Positions 58,166-64,000 of a DNA stretch of 64,000 nucleotides are shown one piece after another; position 1 is the stretch's first letter; the number at the start of each line of letters is the position of its first letter. The position numbers and the translations under genes were made by a program. The notes beneath the pieces were generated by a model. That model ran no database searches and was not told the DNA's origin. It worked only from the letters and a program-made list of their open reading frames with translations. Source of the stretch: Rahnella variigena (GTDB lineage Bacteria; Pseudomonadota; Gammaproteobacteria; Enterobacterales; Enterobacteriaceae); contig NZ_NSDJ01000001.1 in assembly GCF_003610915.1 (NCBI RefSeq), forward strand, positions 1,674,001-1,738,000, written 5' to 3'.

Positions 58166-58918
58166 TTATTTCCCGGCAGCAATACGTTCGCGGATATGTT
58201 TCGCGCGTGCTTCTGAAGAAGGGTGATCGTCAAACCAGCCGATGCTGCTTCCCTGATCCAGTTTTGCCAGCTTCTCAAAACTGGTCGCCAGGCCTGTCGG
58301 GTCGATACCACGTTTTTTCAGCAAATCGAAAGAGTAATCATCCGCTTCGGATTCCTGTTTCTGCGAGAACTGCGCATTCACGTATTTCTCGCCTAAATCA
58401 GCCAGCTGAGATTGTGACAGGGTGGCGCTGACACCGCCGAGTGACGAAATCGCAGAGCGCGCCGCGGTAGCGCTGTAAGCCACCTGCATGGCTTTGCGGG
58501 TATGGCCGAGTGCCACGTGTCCCATTTCATGGCCGAGCACGCCTTCTACTTCATTGTCGTTCATCATATCCATCAGGCCGCTGTAAACGCGGATACAGCC
58601 GTTGGCCATCGCCCAGGCGTTGACGTCTTTGGTCAGATACACCTTGTAGTTGGCGGGCGTGCCGTTGATGTTATCGCCCAACGCTGCCGAGATTTTTTTC
58701 AGGCGCTGTGCATATTCACTGTCGTCGGGAGCAATCTGTGCTTTTTTATCCATTTCCTCACAAGACTGCACGCTCAGCGTTTTGACGTCGGCATCGCTCA
58801 GCGTATACGCCTGATACGCCTGCGCGCCGGACTGCATTAAGGTATCGGTATTGACGGTTGCGCAGCCACTGACCAGCGACGCGGCAAAAAGACTCAACAT
58901 AACAGGACGAAATTTCAT
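58166..58918 (-). CDS. loiP: Lipoprotein metalloprotease LoiP (M48 family)
   Basis: Outer-membrane-associated lipoprotein protease of 250 residues (E. coli LoiP/YggG 252). The lipobox VSGC gives the lipidated cysteine at 19. The zinc site is GVLGHEMGHVALGH (HExxH) and the third ligand is expected in ESEADDYSFDLL. In E. coli it works with BepA in outer-membrane quality control and responds to low osmolarity. The neighbour of tktA, as in E. coli, with a divergent 248-base gap. Confidence 0.95.
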   Translation of the reverse strand: MKFRPVMLSLFAASLVSGCATVNTDTLMQSGAQAYQAYTLSDADVKTLSVQSCEEMDKKAQIAPDDSEYAQRLKKISAALGDNINGTPANYKVYLTKDVNAWAMANGCIRVYSGLMDMMNDNEVEGVLGHEMGHVALGHTRKAMQVAYSATAARSAISSLGGVSATLSQSQLADLGEKYVNAQFSQKQESEADDYSFDLLKKRGIDPTGLATSFEKLAKLDQGSSIGWFDDHPSSEARAKHIRERIAAGK

Positions 58919-59073
58919 CAGTTCAGATTCCCAGAGAAGATAAGCAAAGGTTGAAAAGCAGTCACGAAAAGACCCTGACTGTAAGGATAGCGTTAAGGTA
59001 GGTTTTTAGCAGCACCCGATCTATAGTGTAAGTCCGAAAAAACGCACTGATTTAAAAGCGGATTTTGTGAACT

Positions 59074-59091
59074 TAATCACGAGAGTGATTA
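59074..59091 (+). other. Hairpin in the tktA upstream region
   Basis: Perfect 7-bp stem TAATCAC / GTGATTA with a GAGA tetraloop, about 75 bases before the tktA start. It could lie in the 5' leader or be an operator; function unknown. Confidence 0.4.
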
Positions 59092-59166
59092 GAGATTGCC
59101 GTTTTAATGCCGAGTCTGAGAAAATGACTTTCTTGACTGCTTTTTTAATCCGACCTGGAGTAGAAC

Positions 59167-61161
59167 ATGTCCTCTCGTAAAGAGCTTGCGAACGCTATTC
59201 GCGCACTTAGTATGGATGCCGTGCAGAAAGCGAATTCCGGCCACCCTGGCGCCCCTATGGGCATGGCAGATATTGCCGAAGTGCTGTGGCGCGATTACCT
59301 GAACCATAACCCGACAAACCCGCACTGGGCTGACCGCGACCGCTTCGTGCTGTCCAATGGTCATGGTTCTATGCTGATTTACAGCCTGCTGCATCTCACA
59401 GGTTATGACCTGCCGATGAGCGAACTGGCAAACTTCCGTCAGCTGCACTCTAAAACCCCGGGCCACCCGGAATACGGTTATACCGCTGGCGTTGAAACTA
59501 CCACTGGTCCGCTGGGTCAGGGCATTGCTAACGCCGTCGGTTTTGCTATTGCAGAACGCACGCTGGCAGCACAGTTCAACAAACCAGGCCATGACATCGT
59601 CGATCACCAGACTTATGCATTCCTTGGCGACGGCTGCATGATGGAAGGCATTTCTCACGAAGTGTGTTCTCTGGCCGGTACCATGAAACTCGGAAAACTG
59701 ACCGCGTTTTATGATGACAACGGTATCTCCATCGACGGCCACGTAGAAGGCTGGTTCACCGATGATACGGCTAAGCGTTTCGAAGCTTACGGCTGGCACG
59801 TAGTACGCGGTGTTGATGGTCACAATCCTGACGCCATCAAAGCGGCTATCGAAGAAGCACATAAAGTGACTGATAAGCCATCCCTGCTGATGTGCAAAAC
59901 CGTGATCGGTTTCGGTTCACCGAACAAAGCCGGTACTCACGATGTTCACGGCGCTGCATTGGGTGCTGCTGAAGTCGCTGCAACCCGCGAAGCGCTGGGC
60001 TGGAAATACGCTGCATTTGAAATCCCGCAAGACATCTATGCACAGTGGGATGCGAAAGAAGCCGGTAAAGCGAAAGAAGCCGCGTGGAACGACAAGTTTG
60101 ATGCTTACGCTAAAGCGCATCCGGAACTGGCCAAAGAGTTCAAACGTCGTGTGAACGGCGAGCTGCCAGCGAACTGGGAAACCGAAGCGCAGAAATTCAT
60201 CGAACAGCTGCAGGCGAACCCTGCAAACATCGCCAGCCGTAAAGCATCCCAGAATGCGCTGGAAGCTTTCGGTAAAGTGTTGCCAGAATTCCTGGGCGGC
60301 TCTGCTGACCTGGCACCAAGCAACCTGACTATGTGGTCCGGTTCTAAGTCTATCGGCGACGATCAGGCGGGTAACTACATCCATTACGGCGTGCGTGAAT
60401 TCGGTATGACCGCCATTACTAATGGTATCGCGCTGCACGGTGGTTTCCTGCCGTACTCTGCGACCTTCCTGATGTTCGTGGAATATGCGCGCAACGCCGT
60501 GCGTATGGCTGCACTGATGAAAATCCGCAACGTGTTCGTGTACACCCATGACTCCATCGGTCTGGGCGAAGATGGCCCGACGCACCAGCCGGTTGAGCAA
60601 ATCGCCAGCCTGCGCGTTACGCCAAACATGAGCACCTGGCGTCCTGCGGATCAGGTTGAATCTGCTGTGGCATGGAAATACGCGATTGAGCGTAACGACG
60701 GCCCGGTGACCCTGATCTTCTCCCGTCAGAACCTGACCCAGCAACCACGTACTGCTGAGCAATTAGCCAACGTGGCGCGCGGCGGTTATGTGCTGAAAGA
60801 TTGCGACGGCACCCCAGAAGTGATCCTGATCGCGACCGGTTCTGAAGTCGGTATCACCGTGGAAGCGGCTGATAAACTGGCGGCTGCGGGCACCAAAGTG
60901 CGTGTGGTTTCCATGCCTTCAACTGACGCCTTCGACAAACAAGACGCGGCTTACCGTGAATCTGTGTTGCCGAAAGCCGTGACAGCCCGTGTTGCTGTTG
61001 AAGCGGGTATCGCGGATTACTGGTTCAAATATGTTGGCCTGAACGGCGCTATCGTCGGTATGCATAGCTTCGGCGAATCTGCTCCGGCAGACCTGCTGTT
61101 CAAAGAGTTCGGTTTCACTGTTGATAACGTTGTTGCTCAGGCACAGGCGTTACTGAAGTAA
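59167..61161 (+). CDS. tktA: Transketolase
   Basis: Thiamine-diphosphate enzyme of the pentose phosphate pathway; 664 residues (E. coli TktA 663). N-terminal [22 protein letters not shown]/Mg site [13 protein letters not shown] with ...DDNGISIDG, the middle-domain catalytic Glu in VREFGMTAI, and [19 protein letters not shown] are all intact. GGAG precedes the ATG. Position between loiP and epd is as for tktA in E. coli, not tktB. Confidence 0.97.
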   Translation: MSSRKELANAIRALSMDAVQKANSGHPGAPMGMADIAEVLWRDYLNHNPTNPHWADRDRFVLSNGHGSMLIYSLLHLTGYDLPMSELANFRQLHSKTPGHPEYGYTAGVETTTGPLGQGIANAVGFAIAERTLAAQFNKPGHDIVDHQTYAFLGDGCMMEGISHEVCSLAGTMKLGKLTAFYDDNGISIDGHVEGWFTDDTAKRFEAYGWHVVRGVDGHNPDAIKAAIEEAHKVTDKPSLLMCKTVIGFGSPNKAGTHDVHGAALGAAEVAATREALGWKYAAFEIPQDIYAQWDAKEAGKAKEAAWNDKFDAYAKAHPELAKEFKRRVNGELPANWETEAQKFIEQLQANPANIASRKASQNALEAFGKVLPEFLGGSADLAPSNLTMWSGSKSIGDDQAGNYIHYGVREFGMTAITNGIALHGGFLPYSATFLMFVEYARNAVRMAALMKIRNVFVYTHDSIGLGEDGPTHQPVEQIASLRVTPNMSTWRPADQVESAVAWKYAIERNDGPVTLIFSRQNLTQQPRTAEQLANVARGGYVLKDCDGTPEVILIATGSEVGITVEAADKLAAAGTKVRVVSMPSTDAFDKQDAAYRESVLPKAVTARVAVEAGIADYWFKYVGLNGAIVGMHSFGESAPADLLFKEFGFTVDNVVAQAQALLK

Positions 61162-61184
61162 TTCCGCTTTCTTAAAGTTTCTTA

Positions 61185-61208
61185 AAAGCACCTTCGGGTG
61201 CTTTTTTT
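61185..61208 (+). terminator. Rho-independent terminator of tktA
   Basis: Perfect 8-bp stem AAAGCACC-TTCG-GGTGCTTT running into seven T, 23 bases after the stop. Confidence 0.9.
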
Positions 61209-61660
61209 CGCCTGCAATTTCATGCGCAGGTTCTCAGTTTCGCGCGAAATGATGCAGGTCAAACCCTTCTCCTGCGGACTCAGCTACACTCCCTGCATTC
61301 TGACGCTGTTTCAATCCGTCGGTTTTTGAGAATAATCGCTGTCGAAAAAGTGATGAAAAAGTAAAATCACTGTGAATACACGGAATTGGCTGATGTTTTT
61401 TTAAGCGTTCGGCGTGATTAATGCCTCTGCGGCTGACGAATTATTCCTTTTATTCATGGTTTGGTTTATTCTCAGCTGAACCGTTTCAGTCAGGCTATTT
61501 GAGCTTAACATCGTCACCAGGTTGTTATCGTGACGGAAACTGAAATTTTTCTGCTGCACGCATCGTGCTGACAGATGACGATGGTGATTCACCGTAAACG
61601 CACGCTGCATTACTATAGGTGTTACTGAAATTGAGTAACAACCGTGTAACAGGGAGATGT
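61209..61660 (+). other. Upstream region of epd-pgk
   Basis: About 450 bases with no recognisable gene. It holds a 12-bp perfect palindrome TTTCGCGCGAAA (61238-61249), a GTGAT/ATCAC dyad near 61350-61370, and a Cra operator (separate entry). Both open frames visible on the minus strand lack any family feature. Confidence 0.5.
61475..61489 (+). promoter_or_regulatory. Cra (FruR) operator of epd-pgk
   Basis: GCTGAACCGTTTCAG differs by one base from the Cra consensus core GCTGAA(A/T)CGTTTCA. It lies about 170 bases before epd. Cra represses glycolytic genes including epd-pgk in E. coli when fructose-1-P is absent, so the location fits. Confidence 0.75.
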
Positions 61661-62677
61661 ATGCCAATACGTATTGCAATTAATGGCTTTGGTCGCATTG
61701 GCCGTAGCGTATTGCGCGCGTTATACGAATCCGGGCGTCGGGCGGAAATCTCCGTCATTGCCATCAATGAAATCGCCAGCCCTGAAGGCATGGCGCATCT
61801 GCTCAAATACGACTCCAGCCACGGGCGCTTCGCCTGGGATGTCCGCCAGGAAGGTGAAAACCTTTACGTCGGCGATGACTCCATCCGTTTACTTCACCAG
61901 CCTGATGCCAGCCAGTTGCCTTGGGGCGAACTGAGTATTGACGTGGTGCTCGATTGCACCGGCGTTTACGGCAGTCGCGAAGACGGTGAAGCCCAGCTTG
62001 CGGCTGGCGCCAAAAAAATTCTGTTCGCGCATCCCGGTGGTCATGATCTTGACGCCACGGTGGTTTACGGTGTGAACCACGATTTGCTCGAACGCCAGCA
62101 CCGCATTGTGTCCAATGCGTCCTGCACCACCAACTGTATTATCCCTGTGATCAAGCTGCTCGACGATGCATTCGGCATTGAGTCGGGCACGGTAACGACC
62201 ATCCATTCTTCGATGAATGACCAGCCGGTCATTGACGCGTACCACGCGGATTTACGCCGTACGCGCGCTGCCAGTCAGTCCATCATTCCGGTCGATACCA
62301 AACTGGCCGCAGGGATCACGCGCATCATGCCTAAATTCTGCGATCGCTTTGAGGCGATCTCGGTGCGCGTGCCGACAATCAATGTCACAGCCATTGATCT
62401 GAGCGTATTTGTCGAGGGTTCTGTGACGGTAGACGAGGTGAACCAGCTGCTGCAAAAGGCCGCAACAGGTGCTTTTCGTGGTATAGTTGACTATACCGAA
62501 CTACCATTAGTCTCGACAGATTTTAACCACGATCCCCACAGCGCCATCGTAGATGGAACGCAGACGCGGGTAAGTGGACAGCACCTGATTAAGACACTTG
62601 TCTGGTGCGATAACGAGTGGGGTTTTGCCAACCGAATGTTGGATACAACATTGGCAATGTCCGCTAGCGGTTTCTAG
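61661..62677 (+). CDS. epd: D-erythrose-4-phosphate dehydrogenase
   Basis: NAD-dependent dehydrogenase making 4-phosphoerythronate for pyridoxal phosphate synthesis; GAPDH-like, 338 residues from the ATG at 61661 (AGGGAG upstream), matching E. coli Epd (339). An earlier frame start at 61619 would add 14 unconserved residues. Motifs: [18 protein letters not shown] for NAD, catalytic cysteine in [14 protein letters not shown], and [19 protein letters not shown]. pgk follows after 72 bases, the same operon order as E. coli; the enzyme uses a tktA-pathway metabolite (erythrose-4-P). Confidence 0.97.
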   Translation: MPIRIAINGFGRIGRSVLRALYESGRRAEISVIAINEIASPEGMAHLLKYDSSHGRFAWDVRQEGENLYVGDDSIRLLHQPDASQLPWGELSIDVVLDCTGVYGSREDGEAQLAAGAKKILFAHPGGHDLDATVVYGVNHDLLERQHRIVSNASCTTNCIIPVIKLLDDAFGIESGTVTTIHSSMNDQPVIDAYHADLRRTRAASQSIIPVDTKLAAGITRIMPKFCDRFEAISVRVPTINVTAIDLSVFVEGSVTVDEVNQLLQKAATGAFRGIVDYTELPLVSTDFNHDPHSAIVDGTQTRVSGQHLIKTLVWCDNEWGFANRMLDTTLAMSASGF

Positions 62678-62749
62678 TACGGCTGTTCCGGCCTTCTGGC
62701 CGAAATTGCCTTCAAGCAACTTTAAAGAGAATCAACGAGAGGATTCACC

Positions 62750-63913
62750 ATGTCTGTTATTAAGATGAGCGATCTGGATTTAGCGGGTAAACGCGTACTG
62801 ATCCGTGCCGATCTGAACGTGCCAGTTAAAGATGGCAAAGTAACGTCAGATGCACGTATCCGCGCTTCTTTACCAACCATCGAAATTGCCCTGAAACAAG
62901 GCGCACGCGTGATGGTTACCTCGCATCTGGGTCGTCCGACTGAAGGCGAATATAACGAAGAGTTTTCTCTGCTGCCGGTTGTTAACTACCTGAAAGACAA
63001 ACTGTCTTCTCCTGTACGTCTGGCTAAAGACTATCTGGATGGCGTTGAAGTTGCCGAAGGCGAGCTGGTTGTTCTGGAAAACGTTCGCTTCAACAAAGGC
63101 GAAAAGAAAGACGACGAAGCACTGTCCAAAAAATATGCTGCCCTGTGTGACATCTATGTGATGGACGCATTCGGTACTGCGCACCGTGCGCAAGCCTCTA
63201 CTCACGGCGTGGGCAAATTTGCGCCTATCGCGTGTGCCGGTCCGCTGCTGTCTGCAGAACTGGAAGCACTGGGTAAAGCGCTGGGTAACCCGGCTCGTCC
63301 GATGGTGGCTATCGTTGGCGGTTCTAAAGTTTCTACCAAACTGACCGTTCTGGATTCCCTGTCCAAAATCGCTGACCAGCTGATCGTTGGCGGTGGTATC
63401 GCGAACACCTTCGTGGCTGCTCAAGGCAACAACGTCGGTAAATCCCTGTACGAAGCAGACTTGGTCGGTACCGCAAGCAAATTGCTGGAAACCTGCGACA
63501 TTCCTGTTCCTACAGATGTTCGCGTGGCGACTGAGTTCTCTGAAACAGCCGTTGCAACTGTGAAGTCTGTTAAAGACATCAAAGATGACGAACAAATTCT
63601 CGACATGGGCGACGAGTCAGCAAACCGCCTGGCTGAGATCATTAAAAACGCTAAAACCATTCTGTGGAATGGTCCTGTAGGCGTGTTCGAGTTCCCTAAC
63701 TTCCGTAAAGGGACCGAGATTGTGGCGCAGGCCATTGCTGACAGCGAAGCATTCTCTATCGCAGGCGGCGGCGACACTCTGGCGGCTATCGACCTGTTCG
63801 GTATCGCTGACAAAATTTCCTATATCTCCACTGGCGGTGGCGCATTCCTGGAATTCGTTGAAGGGAAAGCACTGCCAGCGGTTGTGATGCTGGAAGAGCG
63901 TGCTAAGAAGTAA
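62750..63913 (+). CDS. pgk: Phosphoglycerate kinase
   Basis: Glycolytic enzyme transferring phosphate from 1,3-bisphosphoglycerate to ADP; 387 residues, the E. coli length. Substrate-binding [21 protein letters not shown] and [12 protein letters not shown], hinge region [13 protein letters not shown], and nucleotide-binding [13 protein letters not shown] are intact. GAGAGGA precedes the ATG. fbaA is expected just beyond the window. Confidence 0.98.
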   Translation: MSVIKMSDLDLAGKRVLIRADLNVPVKDGKVTSDARIRASLPTIEIALKQGARVMVTSHLGRPTEGEYNEEFSLLPVVNYLKDKLSSPVRLAKDYLDGVEVAEGELVVLENVRFNKGEKKDDEALSKKYAALCDIYVMDAFGTAHRAQASTHGVGKFAPIACAGPLLSAELEALGKALGNPARPMVAIVGGSKVSTKLTVLDSLSKIADQLIVGGGIANTFVAAQGNNVGKSLYEADLVGTASKLLETCDIPVPTDVRVATEFSETAVATVKSVKDIKDDEQILDMGDESANRLAEIIKNAKTILWNGPVGVFEFPNFRKGTEIVAQAIADSEAFSIAGGGDTLAAIDLFGIADKISYISTGGGAFLEFVEGKALPAVVMLEERAKK

Positions 63914-63926
63914 TGAACCCTGAGCG

Positions 63927-63950
63927 GGAAGCTTACGGCTTCCTGTTCTT
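63927..63950 (+). terminator. Hairpin after pgk
   Basis: 6-bp stem GGAAGC / GCTTCC with a TTACG loop (63927-63943) followed by TGTTCTTCTTTG. Weak; possibly a partial terminator before the expected fbaA gene. Confidence 0.4.
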
Positions 63951-64000
63951 CTTTGCCGCGCGAGGGGCTGCACAGTGGAACTCGCGCGACATAGCAAACC

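Noticed and set aside
59917..60762. 281-codon minus-strand open frame inside tktA
   Set aside because: Codon-bias shadow of transketolase; no recognisable protein.

Overview
The window looks like chromosomal DNA of an enterobacterium of the Yersiniaceae type (Rahnella, Serratia or Yersinia-like; the genus is inferred, not proven). The gene order from a tRNA-Phe next to an ornithine decarboxylase through mltC-yggX-mutY, trmB-yggL, hemW-rdgB-yggU-yggT, yggS, yggR, ruvX-yqgE-gshB-rsmE-endA-sprT, galP, metK, speA, loiP, tktA-epd-pgk follows the E. coli 66-minute region. glsB sits beside yggN and proC sits between yggT and yggS, which is not the E. coli arrangement and fits Yersiniaceae.

Layout. 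(1) 1-14955, plus strand: a cell-surface polysaccharide cluster. It opens inside a wzc-type tyrosine kinase and continues with four GT4 and one GT2 glycosyltransferases, a Wzy-like polymerase, a secreted glycoside hydrolase, a pyruvyl transferase, a Wzx flippase and manC-manB for GDP-mannose. The content resembles colanic acid/amylovoran/stewartan-type clusters. The middle (about 1.5-10.8 kb) is clearly AT-richer than the flanks. (2) 15.1-15.5 kb: tRNA-Phe(GAA) with its own promoter and terminator, followed by a 58-bp partial copy of the tRNA 3' end plus terminator. Between the copies lies a 103-bp string of mini-hairpins. This is the most unusual structure in the window. (3) 16.1-36.8 kb: conserved core genes, with a GPH-type sugar symporter where E. 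coli has nupG. (4) 37.1-44.3 kb, minus strand: a CS1/CFA-I-type (class 5, alpha) chaperone-usher fimbrial operon with two chaperones and two tandem tip-adhesin genes that share a pilin domain but differ in the adhesin domain. (5) 44.8-48.8 kb: metK and speA with a yqgB-like short ORF between them; speB is not next to speA. (6) 49.0-57.6 kb: an orphan NodT-type outer-membrane efflux lipoprotein and a second, classical (FGS) chaperone-usher operon of seven genes. (7) 58.2-64.0 kb: loiP, tktA, epd and pgk.

Control signals that can be read: a tRNA-type promoter with GC-rich discriminator; a galP promoter with a near-ideal CRP site and two GalR/GalS-type operators; three contiguous MetJ boxes next to the metK -10; a Cra operator upstream of epd-pgk; several rho-independent terminators; intercistronic hairpins in the polysaccharide and fimbrial operons.

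I saw no CRISPR array, intact insertion sequence, prophage, integrase, restriction system or rRNA. The two fimbrial operons and the polysaccharide cluster are the accessory parts; the rest is core genome.
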